From the NCBI RefSeq assembly GCF_020194175.1, contig NZ_JADYVX010000026.1:1-64000 (forward strand): 64,000 nucleotides of DNA, read 5' to 3'. The stretch comes from Bradyrhizobium sp. BRP22 (GTDB taxonomy: Bacteria; Pseudomonadota; Alphaproteobacteria; Rhizobiales; Xanthobacteraceae). The translations under genes and the position numbers were made by a program. Below the pieces are notes generated by a model, which saw nothing but the letters and a program-made list of their open reading frames with translations, did no database searches and was not told the origin of the DNA. Of this stretch, positions 25,104 through 33,212 are shown piece after piece. Positions within the stretch are counted from its first letter, which is position 1. Every line of letters begins with the position of its first letter.

Positions 25104-25649
25104 GTGCGCGAGCGTGAGGACGAATGGACCGGCCTAATGCGGTCGGCCATTTCAGGCGATAGCACGGCATATCATCGCCTGCTCAAGGCGATTACGCCGG
25201 TCCTGCGGGCGACCGCGCGCCGCGGTTTGGCGCGTGCCGGGCAGCCGATCGATCAGTCCGAGGATATCGTGCAAGACATTCTGTTGGCGGTGCATTCGAA
25301 GCGACACACCTGGGATGCAAATGCCCCGTTTGCACCCTGGCTGTTCGCAATCGCGCGCAACAAGCTGATCGACGCGCTGCGGCGCCGGGGCAAACGGGTG
25401 TTCGTCAACATCGACGATTTTGCCGAGACCCTGCCTGGCGAGGCGCAGGAGGAGACGGCCTCCGCGAGCGAAATCGCCACGCATCTGAACACACTGCCGG
25501 CACGGCAGCGCGAGGTGTTGCAGTCGATCGCGGTCGACAACGCCTCGATCAAGGACACGGCGGCAAAATTCTCGATGAGCGAGGGCGCCGTGCGGGTGGC
25601 GTTGCACCGCGGGCTCGCCAACCTCACGGCGAAACTGCGGGAGAGCTGA
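25104..25649 (+). CDS. ecfF: ECF sigma factor of the NrsF-regulated group (EcfF/SigF-like)
   Basis: About 181 residues from GTG 25104 (VREREDEWTGLMRSAI), which has GGGAG six bases upstream; an in-frame TTG at 25068 would put the start upstream of the likely promoter -10. Region 2 includes QSEDIVQDILLAVHSKRHTWD and WLFAIARNKLIDALRRRGKR; region 4 is LNTLPARQREVLQSIAVDN followed by SEGAVRVALHRGLANL. It directs RNA polymerase to stress promoters. The next gene, 2 bp downstream, is an NrsF-type membrane anti-sigma factor, the pairing known as EcfF-OsrA in Bradyrhizobium and SigF-NrsF in Caulobacter. Expected role: response to oxidative stress or metals. Confidence 0.88.
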   Translation: MREREDEWTGLMRSAISGDSTAYHRLLKAITPVLRATARRGLARAGQPIDQSEDIVQDILLAVHSKRHTWDANAPFAPWLFAIARNKLIDALRRRGKRVFVNIDDFAETLPGEAQEETASASEIATHLNTLPARQREVLQSIAVDNASIKDTAAKFSMSEGAVRVALHRGLANLTAKLRES

Positions 25650-25651
25650 GC

Positions 25652-26290
25652 ATGGACACCGATCAGCTCATTCGCACGCTTGCCGCCGACAACACCCAGC
25701 GTGAGCGGCCGGTGGGTTTTGCCTTGATGCTGGCATTGCTCGCCGCCGCACCGGTTTCCTTGCTGATGTTCTTTACCGAACTCGGCGTCAGGCCTGATGT
25801 GATGACCGCGATGCGCAACCCGTTCTTCGACCTGAAGTTCGCCGTGACGATTGCGCTTGCCGCTTCCGCAATCGCCGTCAGCCTGCATCTGTCGCGGCCC
25901 GAGGCTTCGCTGCGAGGCTTTGGCTTGTGGCTGCTTGTTCCGGCCGGGCTCCTCGTTGCGGGTATCAGCGGCGAGATGATGATGCCGCAGCGCGCGCCGA
26001 TGATGACGCGGCTGGTGGGCAACAATTCGCGGGCATGTCTGATCTCGATTCCCTTGATGTCGCTGCCAATGCTTGCGGGCGCGTTGCTCGGTCTGCGCCA
26101 TGGCGCGCCGGCGCGCCCGGCAGTCGCCGGCGCGATCGCCGGGCTGGTGGCGGCGGGGCTTGCCGCAACGCTCTACGCGTCGCATTGCACCGACGATTCA
26201 CCGCTGTTCGTGGCGACCTGGTACACGCTCGGAACCATCGTGGTGGCGGCAATCGGTGCGCTGATCGGGTCGAAGGTGCTGCGATATTGA
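25652..26290 (+). CDS. osrA: NrsF/DUF1109 membrane anti-sigma factor (OsrA-like)
   Basis: 212 residues with six hydrophobic segments (about 22-40, 62-80, 88-106, 130-148, 153-174, 187-205) and a short cytoplasmic N terminus MDTDQLIRTLAADN that should bind the sigma factor. The protein contains only two cysteines, Cys129 (NSRACLIS) and Cys179 (ASHCTDD). From memory, these are the positions reported as essential for peroxide sensing in the Bradyrhizobium OsrA protein; I could not check this. The ATG follows the sigma stop by 2 bp, so the genes are co-translated. It likely releases the sigma factor when the two cysteines are oxidised or modified. Confidence 0.87.
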   Translation: MDTDQLIRTLAADNTQRERPVGFALMLALLAAAPVSLLMFFTELGVRPDVMTAMRNPFFDLKFAVTIALAASAIAVSLHLSRPEASLRGFGLWLLVPAGLLVAGISGEMMMPQRAPMMTRLVGNNSRACLISIPLMSLPMLAGALLGLRHGAPARPAVAGAIAGLVAAGLAATLYASHCTDDSPLFVATWYTLGTIVVAAIGALIGSKVLRY

Positions 26291-26307
26291 TCGCGGTGGC
26301 TCCACGT

Positions 26308-26392
26308 CGTCATTGCCAACGCAGCGAAGCAATCCATAGCGCCGGTAGTGGAGACATGGATTGCTTCGTCGCTTTCGCTCCTCGCAATGACG
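26308..26392. repeat. Dispersed palindromic repeat, CGTCATTGC type (second copy)
   Basis: Same family as 3196-3281: arms cgtcattgccaacgcagcga and cgctcctcgcaatgacg with AAGCAATCCAT / ATGGATTGCTT inside. It lies between convergent genes (osrA-like and DUF2336) and may end both transcripts. Confidence 0.82.
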
Positions 26393-26403
26393 AGTGGGGG
26401 GAG

Positions 26404-27510
26404 CTAAGCAGCGGGTGCGGTTTGCTGCATGCGGTGGAAGCGCAAGACCTGTTGCGCGGTCGATGGGCGCAGCCCTTCGTAGGTTTCCATGCAGGCCAGG
26501 AGGTCGGTCGGGTCGCCGCCTGACAATTCATCGCGCAGGTTGATGATCGAGCGCACGGTCGACCAAGAGAAGCCTGCGACCTTGGCCAGGATCATCACGC
26601 CCTCGGCGCGGGTCTCGATCATCATGTTCTCGGCGACTGCCAACGTGACGTTGGCAAGAGCGGCGATCGAGGCATTGGTCTCGTCGAACTTGCCGGCTTC
26701 GGCAAACGCTGCCACCTGGAATTCGTCGAGGCGGCCATCCTCGTACAGCGACTTCACCAGCGCATGGGCGATCGCCGTGTCGCGCGTGACCGCCGAAGGC
26801 GAGGAGCGCGCGCGCCGCGCTGCCTCGCGCACCGCACTCGGCACCTCCTTGGCCTGTTGCGGGTTGGCAGCTTCGAGCCGGTGCCGCACCGTGTCCGATG
26901 CCTTCGCCAGCAGCTTCAGATAGAGATGCCGCGGCATACTCGGGCGCAGCCCGACGCAGGTCGCAAGGTCGTCATCGCCTTCGGCGCGGCTGATCAGGCG
27001 GGTGAAACCGCGCTCGGTGAACTCGGCGCCGGGATTATTGACGGTGCTCTGGATCACTTCGTCGTTGCCGCGCAGCACCAGCACGTCGGTGACCGCGCCG
27101 CTCAGCGTCTTGCGCGCCGAGATCGCCATCAGATGCGCCTGGCTTTTGTTGCGCGCGGTCTCGATCAGGGTGTCATCGTCGAGCCGGTTTGATTGCGTCA
27201 GCACGGGGCCGGCGACCTCGATCATGTCGTCGAAGGCAAGCGTCCGCACGGTCAATGGCGGGGCGGTGTCGATCGGCGCCAGCCGATTGGACAATAGCGC
27301 CTTTGCCGAGGTCTCGATATGAAGCAGCAGGCACTGGAACACATCGTCGAACAGCGCGATCTGCTGGTCCGAATAGTCCACCGCGCCGTTGACGAAGAGA
27401 TCGGTCACGCGGCGCAGGGTCTCAACCCTTCGCGCTACCGTTCCATGGGCGAGCGCCGTCTGCAGCTCGTCAAGCAGGTTTTCGGGGCCGATTGCGGGTT
27501 TCGAACTCAT
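26404..27510 (-). CDS. DUF2336 domain-containing protein
   Basis: 368 residues, mostly alpha-helical, soluble and rich in Leu/Ala repeats. The sequence matches the alphaproteobacterial DUF2336 family as I know it: RRVETLRRVTDLFVNG near the N terminus, ARKTLSGAVTDVLVLRGNDEVIQSTVNNPGA in the middle (a HEAT-like stretch) and FDETNASIAALANVTLAVAENMM later. The function of the family is unestablished. The gene is followed on the same strand by a GGDEF protein gene across a repeat-free gap of about 75 bp upstream. A second DUF2336 protein is encoded at 59878-60846. Confidence 0.8.
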   Translation of the reverse strand: MSSKPAIGPENLLDELQTALAHGTVARRVETLRRVTDLFVNGAVDYSDQQIALFDDVFQCLLLHIETSAKALLSNRLAPIDTAPPLTVRTLAFDDMIEVAGPVLTQSNRLDDDTLIETARNKSQAHLMAISARKTLSGAVTDVLVLRGNDEVIQSTVNNPGAEFTERGFTRLISRAEGDDDLATCVGLRPSMPRHLYLKLLAKASDTVRHRLEAANPQQAKEVPSAVREAARRARSSPSAVTRDTAIAHALVKSLYEDGRLDEFQVAAFAEAGKFDETNASIAALANVTLAVAENMMIETRAEGVMILAKVAGFSWSTVRSIINLRDELSGGDPTDLLACMETYEGLRPSTAQQVLRFHRMQQTAPAA

Positions 27511-27585
27511 GACTGTGACTCTGTCCTGGAGTATTGGCGATGCGACCGTGCCGGATTCTCCGACGGTCCAGGCGAATTCGTTTGA

Positions 27586-28734
27586 TCATGCACTGGCGAT
27601 GCAATTGCGTCCCCGTGCCTTGGCTGCGTAAAGCGCGCGGTCGGCGCGCGCGAGAAGCATGTCCGGGCCCTCGTTCGGCCGCAGCGTGGCGATGCCGGCG
27701 GAAATCGTCACCTTCATGCCCAGCGAAAATGCGCCCCAGTCGAGCTCGGCGATGATGGCCCTGAGCCGGTCGAGCGCGCGCGTGGCGCCATCTTCGTTCA
27801 GCTCGGGCAATATCAGCAGGAACTCTTCGCCGCCGTAGCGGCCGAAACGGTCGATGCTGCGTATGTTGGCGAACATCGAGATGGCGAAGGTCCTGAGCAC
27901 TTCGTCACCGGTCGGGTGGCCATAGACGTCGTTGACGCGCTTGAACCAGTCGAGATCGATCAGCGCGACCGAACAGGGCGCGCCGGTGCGCTCGGAGCGG
28001 ACGATCTCCTCGTCCAGCATCCGCATGATGCTGCGCCGGTTGAATGCGCCGGTCAGCTCATCAAGCTCGGCGAGTTCCTCGATGCGCTTGTAGGCTTCCT
28101 TCAGCTTCTGCCCGTTCTGGTACAGCGATTGCTGCATCGAACTGGAGAAGATGCCCAAGAACATGCAGCGCCCGATGGTGAGCGCAAAGACCAGCATCGT
28201 GGCGAGCCGCTCCAGCAGGCTGCTGTGTGGCATCGAGATCGGTTTGTCGGTCAAAAGGAATAGTGCGGCGAGGCCGAGCACCATCACCGTCCAGATCAGG
28301 CCAGTCTGGCGCGCCGAGGTCCTGAGCGCGCCGAAGCCGAACACCACGAACAGATTGCACAGGAACAGCACTCCGACTTGCGGCGCGATGTAGGTGAATG
28401 CGAGTTGGTTCACCATGTGCAGGGCCGACTGCGGCGCCACCAGATAGTGATCCCTGAAGCGCTCGTGGAAACCGAACTCGGAAAGCAGCACGTAAAGCGC
28501 GCACAGGCTCAGCCCGCAAAGTGCGTAGGCCATGGCCAACGCCGCCGGGACCGTGCCGGCGCCCGCATAGACCATGAGCACGAGGGCGTCGACCACGTAG
28601 CAGGCGCCGATCATTGCCTGGATTTGGCGCCGCCGTCTGGCGCGGCGCAACAGCTTCGTGGCGGCCAATCGGGAGCCGCGGCCATCCAATCCGCTGGCAA
28701 CCGGGTTCAGAAATGAGGACGCCGCGGTGCCCAT
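27586..28734 (-). CDS. Membrane diguanylate cyclase (GGDEF domain)
   Basis: About 382 residues from ATG 28734; an upstream in-frame start at 28830 adds 32 residues that look non-conserved. The N-terminal half has six or so hydrophobic segments (from MIGACYVVDALVLMVYAG to LERLATMLVFALTIGRCMFLGI), acting as membrane sensor. A short coiled linker (KLKEAYKRIEELAELDELTGAFNRR) leads into the GGDEF domain. The active-site motif is intact (RYGGEEFLLILP) and an RxxD inhibitory site (RSID) sits five residues before it, so product-inhibited c-di-GMP synthesis is expected. It is divergent from the second ECF sigma gene. Confidence 0.9.
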   Translation of the reverse strand: MGTAASSFLNPVASGLDGRGSRLAATKLLRRARRRRQIQAMIGACYVVDALVLMVYAGAGTVPAALAMAYALCGLSLCALYVLLSEFGFHERFRDHYLVAPQSALHMVNQLAFTYIAPQVGVLFLCNLFVVFGFGALRTSARQTGLIWTVMVLGLAALFLLTDKPISMPHSSLLERLATMLVFALTIGRCMFLGIFSSSMQQSLYQNGQKLKEAYKRIEELAELDELTGAFNRRSIMRMLDEEIVRSERTGAPCSVALIDLDWFKRVNDVYGHPTGDEVLRTFAISMFANIRSIDRFGRYGGEEFLLILPELNEDGATRALDRLRAIIAELDWGAFSLGMKVTISAGIATLRPNEGPDMLLARADRALYAAKARGRNCIASA

Positions 28735-29159
28735 GCGCTCGCCATTGACGGAAAACTCCCAAAATCTATGCGGGAAAGCCTTTAGGTTTGGTATCTTTCG
28801 ACGCGAATCCGGCTCGTGGAATCCCGCCATCTCCCTTGTTTTCGCAGGTGAAAATCCGGCTTGCCCCGACGACGGGGGGCTGCCGCGGCGAGCGAGCGCC
28901 AGATACGACGCTTGGGAGTCGGCGGAGGACTACCTTTTGGGCGGACTCTTGCTAAGGTTGCGACCGATCGGCATGGTCCCAGGGAGGTTATCCCTACTAT
29001 GATACCGATACTGGGGGCGGGAGTGCAAAATTCATTCGAAATTGGCAGTCTGTGGGATAGCCCACACATGCATTCTGCACATTGCGGTAATGTGAAGAAT
29101 TCTGCTCTCGCCATCGAACCAGCCCCCACTCCCTTCAGACCAATCTTGCGAGACGGCCA
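28735..29159. other. Divergent intergenic region with two palindromes
   Basis: 425 bp between the GGDEF gene and the second ECF sigma gene. Two perfect palindromes lie close together: TGTGGG-ATAG-CCCACA at 29051-29066 and CACATT-GCGGT-AATGTG at 29078-29094. They are 65-110 bp before the sigma start and could be operators. No gene is supported. Confidence 0.5.
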
Positions 29160-29729
29160 TTGAGCGCGACACAGGCGGCTTCAGACGAGGTTCTGATCGC
29201 CCGGATCGCCCAAGGCGACCGGCTCGCCATGCAGGTGCTGTACGGGCGCCACCACGTGAGGGTGTACCGTTTCGGACTTCGGCTTGTGCGGGACGAACAG
29301 GTCGCGGAAGACCTCATCAGCGAGGTGTTTCTCGATGTGTGGCGCCAGGCCGGTAAGTTCGAAGGTCGGTCCGCCGTTTCTACCTGGTTGTTGGCGATCA
29401 CCCGGTTCAAGGCCCTGTCTGCGCTGCGGCGCAGGAAGGACGCTGAGCTGGACGAGGACGCCGCGAACGCAATCGAGGATGCGTCCGATGATCCGGAAGT
29501 GGCGGTGCAGAAGAAGGATACGGGTGAAGCGTTGCGCAAGTGTCTGACGGCACTTTCGCTGGAGCACCGGGAAATTGTCGATCTCGTCTACTACCACGAG
29601 AAGTCCGTGGAGGAAGTCGCCGAGATCGTCGGTATTCCCGAGAACACCGTGAAGACGCGCCTGTTTTATGCGCGCAAGAAATTGGCCGAACTGCTCAAGG
29701 CAGCCGGCATAGAGCGAGGTTGGCCATGA
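29160..29729 (+). CDS. ECF sigma factor (second system)
   Basis: 189 residues. Region 2 is seen as YGRHHVRVYRFGLRLVRDEQ with AEDLISEVFLDVWRQAGKFEG and VSTWLLAITRFKALSALRRRK; region 4 as LEHREIVDLVYYHEKSVEEVAEIVGIPENTVKTRLFYARKKL. The start is a TTG at 29160 (MSATQAASDEV); no ATG lies nearer than region 2, so the start is somewhat uncertain. The stop overlaps the following anti-sigma gene (ATGA), and a secreted subtilase gene follows that. It is RpoE-like in character. Confidence 0.88.
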   Translation: MSATQAASDEVLIARIAQGDRLAMQVLYGRHHVRVYRFGLRLVRDEQVAEDLISEVFLDVWRQAGKFEGRSAVSTWLLAITRFKALSALRRRKDAELDEDAANAIEDASDDPEVAVQKKDTGEALRKCLTALSLEHREIVDLVYYHEKSVEEVAEIVGIPENTVKTRLFYARKKLAELLKAAGIERGWP

Positions 29730-30454
29730 TGGCAGCGAGAAGAAAAATGCTGGAAGAGCCCAGCGACATCGAACTGCTGCTGCCCTGGCATGCCGCCGGC
29801 ACGTTGAACGCGCGCGATACGCGGCGTGTCGAGGAGGCGCTGGCCAGCGATGCGGAACTCGCCAGGCAATACGCCGTGATCCGCGAGGAATATGCCGAGA
29901 CCATCCACCTCAACGAGAGCCTGGGCGCGCCGTCCATGCGGGCGATGCAGAAGCTGTTCGCCGACATCGATCAGGAGCCCGTGCGCACACCGTCGCGGTC
30001 GGTGAGCCTTTCGACGCGAATCTCGCAGTTCTTCGCCAGCCTGTCGCCGCGGACGTTGGCGTGGTCGGCGGCAGCAGGCGCGATCTTGCTGCTGCTGCAG
30101 GCCGGCGTGATCGGCGCGGTGCTGATGATGAAGAGCCAGGGCAGTTCATTCCAGACCGCGTCCCTGACGCTTGAACAGCGGTCGGCTGCACCGGAACTGC
30201 GGTCGGCGCCGATCACCCGCAATCTCGGTGCGGCGAGCGCACCGCGCGCGCTGGTGCGTTTTGCTCCGGATGCCCGTATCTCCGACATCACGGCGTTGCT
30301 CGACAATTACCAGGCTTCGATCATCGGTAGCGCCCGCGAAGGCATGTTCCGCATCCAGTTCGGCAACAGCGCGATGAACAAGGACGACGTCGCCGCGCTG
30401 CTCGGCCGGCTGCAGAAGGAAAAGATCGTCAGCCTCGCGGTGGAGACGCCGTAA
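29726..30454 (+). CDS. Membrane anti-sigma factor with a subtilase-propeptide-like periplasmic domain
   Basis: About 242 residues. Residues 12-75 resemble an anti-sigma N-terminal domain (DIELLLPWHAAGTLNARD, then EEALASDAELARQYAVIREE) but lack the zinc-binding His/Cys set. A single membrane segment lies at about 111-134 (AWSAAAGAILLLLQAGVIGA). The C-terminal part, about residues 174-242, has the predicted order strand-helix-strand-strand-helix-strand (ALVRFAP, DITALLDNY, ASIIGSA, GMFRIQFG, DVAALLGRLQ, IVSLAVE), like the propeptide/inhibitor domains of subtilases. The next gene encodes a subtilase with a similar N-terminal domain. The domain match is my reading of sequence pattern and has not been tested. 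Confidence 0.8.
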   Translation: MMAARRKMLEEPSDIELLLPWHAAGTLNARDTRRVEEALASDAELARQYAVIREEYAETIHLNESLGAPSMRAMQKLFADIDQEPVRTPSRSVSLSTRISQFFASLSPRTLAWSAAAGAILLLLQAGVIGAVLMMKSQGSSFQTASLTLEQRSAAPELRSAPITRNLGAASAPRALVRFAPDARISDITALLDNYQASIIGSAREGMFRIQFGNSAMNKDDVAALLGRLQKEKIVSLAVETP

Positions 30455-30498
30455 GGCGCAAGCCGGCCATAGATTTTCCCACGACGCGCTAGCGCGAG

Positions 30499-32193
30499 AT
30501 GCCATTGGCCTGTGGACGCTCGAAATGGCGGAGCAAGACGGCGGTCGCGCTGATTGGCGCGCTGCTACCGATCATCAGCCTTTCGGGGCCGGCCGCGTCG
30601 CAGAGCATCATGCGCGCGCCGGAAATCCGCGTCGCCCCTCGCGTGCCGAGCGTCAGCACCAATGTCGGGCCGCGGGTCAATACCAATATCGGCGGAGCGG
30701 CGGTGGCGCGGACCCCTTCGCGGATCAGCGTCACTCCCCATGTGATGCCCCGCATTGGGGTGCAGTCGACGCTGCCCTCTGCGCGCTATTCGCCCAACAT
30801 CCATCGTGCCTGTGACCCTGCCTATCGCGGCAGCGACGGCGACTGCCTCGATCGTCCCGTCTCGTCCGCGAATGGCGGAAATGTCGGCAACGCGGCCGGC
30901 AAGAAAGCGAACGGCGGACCGCGCAACAACGCGCCGCAGACAGTGGCTGATCTGCGCGCGGTGCCCAACGAACTCGTCGCCGAAATCGATGGTGCGCTGA
31001 CCGACGCACAGATCGAACAATTGGCGCGGCGCCACCGCCTTGTGCGGGTGGAGATGCAGAACGTCCCGCTGCTCGGATCCACGATTGGCCTGTTCCGCAT
31101 CACCGATCGCCGCCCGGTGGACGTGGTGCGCCGCGCGCTCGCCGGCGATGCCAGCGTGCGCTCGGTGCAGCTCAACTTCCGCTATCTGCTGCAGGACCAG
31201 AAGACGGCGCCGACCGAGGGCGATCCGGCGCAATACGCGCTGGCGCAGCTTCGCCTGCCGCAGGCGCATACGCTCGTCCGCGGCATGAACGTAACCATCG
31301 CGGTGATTGATTCCGGCATCGATGCCAGCCATCCAGAACTGGCAAATACGATTGCCGACACGTTCGATGCGATCGGCAGCAAGGAAGGGCCGCATGCGCA
31401 CGGCACCGGCATTGCCGGCGCCATCGCCGCTCATGCCAGATTGATGGGCAGCGCGCCTGAGGTGCGCCTTCTCGCGATCCGCGCATTCGGCGCGACCGCA
31501 AACGGGGCGCAGAGTTCGTCCTATGTGATCCTGAAGGGATTGGACTATGCGGCGCTTCACGGCGCCCAGATCATCAATATGAGCTTTGCTGGGCCCAAGG
31601 ATCCCCTGATTGAACGGGCTGTTGCCGCGAGTGCGGCGCGCGGGATCGTGCTGGTTGGCGCCGCCGGAAATGCCGGAGCCAAATCCGCGCCGCTCTATCC
31701 GGCAGCGAACCCGAACGTGATTGCGGTCAGCGGCACCGATGCGCAGGAGAAACTGTTTTCCGCCTCGAACCGGGGCAACCACATCGCGCTCGCCGCGCCG
31801 GGCGCCGATATCTTCCTGCCGGCCCCGGACGGCAAATACCAGATCGTTTCCGGTACGTCGTTTTCCGCCGCCTTCGTCAGCGGCATTGCGGCCCTGGTGC
31901 TGGAGCGTAATCCGTCGCTGAAGCCGAACGAGGTGCGCTCGATCCTGACCGGCACGGCACGCGATCTCGGCGACCCCGGGCGCGACGATCTGTTCGGCGC
32001 GGGGAGCGCCGATGCCTTCGCGGCGGTGTCCGCAGCTGCGCCGCCGGCGGTTCCGCTCGCCTCCAGCAAAGACACGCCGGCTGCGCCCGCGCGGGATAAC
32101 ACTTCTGTGAGCCGGGCGATGGAACAGCCGGTGCCGTCCATGGCCGCGGACAAATCGGCCGCAAATGACGCGAAAAGCCCCGCCGCGCAGTGA
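30499..32193 (+). CDS. Secreted S8 family serine peptidase (subtilase)
   Basis: 564 residues. Signal peptide about 1-35 (TAVALIGALLPIISLSGPAASQ). A Pro/Asn-rich linker follows, then a propeptide-like domain from about residue 155 to 235 (ELVAEIDG, DAQIEQLARRH, LFRITD, VDVVRRALAG). The catalytic triad is intact: Asp271 (AVIDSGID), His301 (HAHGTG) and Ser454 (SGTSFSAAF), with oxyanion Asn391 (GAAGNAG). The C terminus is an Ala/Pro-rich tail. It should act in the periplasm or outside the cell. It lies 44 bp behind the anti-sigma gene, in an apparent sigma/anti-sigma/protease operon. Confidence 0.92.
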   Translation: MPLACGRSKWRSKTAVALIGALLPIISLSGPAASQSIMRAPEIRVAPRVPSVSTNVGPRVNTNIGGAAVARTPSRISVTPHVMPRIGVQSTLPSARYSPNIHRACDPAYRGSDGDCLDRPVSSANGGNVGNAAGKKANGGPRNNAPQTVADLRAVPNELVAEIDGALTDAQIEQLARRHRLVRVEMQNVPLLGSTIGLFRITDRRPVDVVRRALAGDASVRSVQLNFRYLLQDQKTAPTEGDPAQYALAQLRLPQAHTLVRGMNVTIAVIDSGIDASHPELANTIADTFDAIGSKEGPHAHGTGIAGAIAAHARLMGSAPEVRLLAIRAFGATANGAQSSSYVILKGLDYAALHGAQIINMSFAGPKDPLIERAVAASAARGIVLVGAAGNAGAKSAPLYPAANPNVIAVSGTDAQEKLFSASNRGNHIALAAPGADIFLPAPDGKYQIVSGTSFSAAFVSGIAALVLERNPSLKPNEVRSILTGTARDLGDPGRDDLFGAGSADAFAAVSAAAPPAVPLASSKDTPAAPARDNTSVSRAMEQPVPSMAADKSAANDAKSPAAQ

Positions 32194-32633
32194 GTTTTTT
32201 TGCGCGTTCGCGCCGCAGACCGGGGCTGGCCAAGGTTAAAAAAATCGAACGGCGATTTTGAACGTCAGGCAGGGTGTCGCGACCAATATGTGTGGGAGCG
32301 ATCCATTCCTCCCCAGCAGCTATATCAGGCGCGAGCGCCCATCCACCCCAAGCGCCCATATGGCTTGACCCGTCCGGTTGTCCCCCCGGACGGGTCTTCA
32401 TTTTTTGACCAGCGCGCGTCCTGGTCACGCGCACGTCATGCCAGCGTCGCCTCGACGCCTTAATAGCGGCGGACCCAATAAACTCCAGTATTTGCGCGGA
32501 CTTCTCTGAGTGCCCCGAGTCGTTTACGAAAAGGTGTTAGACTTTTTTAACCTTTTCCACAGAATATCCCCATCGCATTTTGATTCGGTTCGGTTGCGTC
32601 CTGCGTCCGTTTCTCTCTTTACGGGCTGTCTTA
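32194..32633. other. Intergenic region with strong terminator and possible small RNA
   Basis: 440 bp between the subtilase gene and the TIGR03809-like gene. A strong terminator lies at 32367-32402. The stretch from about 32260 to the terminator is GC-rich and contains hairpin-forming GGCGC-GA-GCGCC (32327-32338) and a CTCCCC run. After the terminator (32403-32633) I find nothing definite; the leader of the next gene is pyrimidine-rich. Confidence 0.45.
32367..32402 (+). terminator. Rho-independent terminator
   Basis: Perfect 11-bp stem GACCCGTCCGG / CCGGACGGGTC (32367-32377 with 32386-32396) followed by ttcatttttt. It ends either the subtilase operon with a 174-nt 3' leader or a small RNA gene lying in that space. 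Confidence 0.88.
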
Positions 32634-33092
32634 ATGGCAAATCGAACTGACGCGGCCAGAGGCCGCGAGATCGTGGCGCGTTGGTGCGCGCTGGCGGAAG
32701 CACGGCTGGAACACCTCACCGAACTGTTCGAATCCGGGCGCTGGCGCCGCTATCACAGCGATGTGTCCTTCCTCGAAAACGTCCAGGAAGCCAAGCAGGC
32801 GGTCGAGACCTGGCGCGACCTGTTGCGGCGGGAGGCCTCGCTGGACAATTCGCCGATCGACATCTCCTGGCTTGGCCGCGGCCGTGTGACGCCGCTGCCG
32901 GCTCCGGTGCGGCTGCAGCCGCGACCGGTCGAACCGCCGGTGCCGGTGGCGCCGCCGGCGCCGCCAATCGAGATCGTCGCGCTCGAGCAGGCCGTGGAGG
33001 AGGAAGCGCCGGCGCCGGAAGAGACGCCGCTGCCGCTGCTCGACCTTGCCGCCATACAGGCGCGCTACCCGCTGCTGCGCAACGCGTTCTAG
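32634..33092 (+). CDS. TIGR03809-like family protein (unknown function)
   Basis: About 152 residues from ATG 32634 (MANRTDAARGREIVARWC); an upstream frame extension is not supported. The N-terminal 75 residues are helical and conserved in Bradyrhizobiaceae as I recall (EHLTELFESGRWRRYHSDVSFLENVQEAKQAVETWRDLL). The C-terminal half is a Pro/Glu-rich low-complexity linker, ending LLDLAAIQARYPLLRNAF. TIGR03809-type genes are usually next to TIGR03808-type genes, and that is the case here: the neighbour at 33213-34583 is convergent. The stop codon sits at the edge of a dispersed repeat. Assignment is by memory of the family. Confidence 0.7.
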   Translation: MANRTDAARGREIVARWCALAEARLEHLTELFESGRWRRYHSDVSFLENVQEAKQAVETWRDLLRREASLDNSPIDISWLGRGRVTPLPAPVRLQPRPVEPPVPVAPPAPPIEIVALEQAVEEEAPAPEETPLPLLDLAAIQARYPLLRNAF

Positions 33093-33195
33093 AGCATTTT
33101 CGGTTCTGATTGAATCAGAACCGAAGCTCTAGATTCTTGTTTTGACGCGTTTTCTTCACGCGAACCGGTATCCACTTTGCTCGAAAACGCTCTAG
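33091..33195. repeat. 105-bp dispersed repeat AGAGCATTTTCGGTTC (copy 1)
   Basis: Runs from agagcattttcggttctgat to cgaaaacgctcta. It contains GGTTCTGATT-GAATCAGAACC and ACGCGTTTTCTTCACGCG. A second copy in opposite orientation lies at 54626-54727, 21.5 kb away. It begins on the last two bases of the TIGR03809-like gene's TAG stop codon. Confidence 0.88.
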
Positions 33196-33212
33196 CCAGA
33201 GCTGGCTGGACG

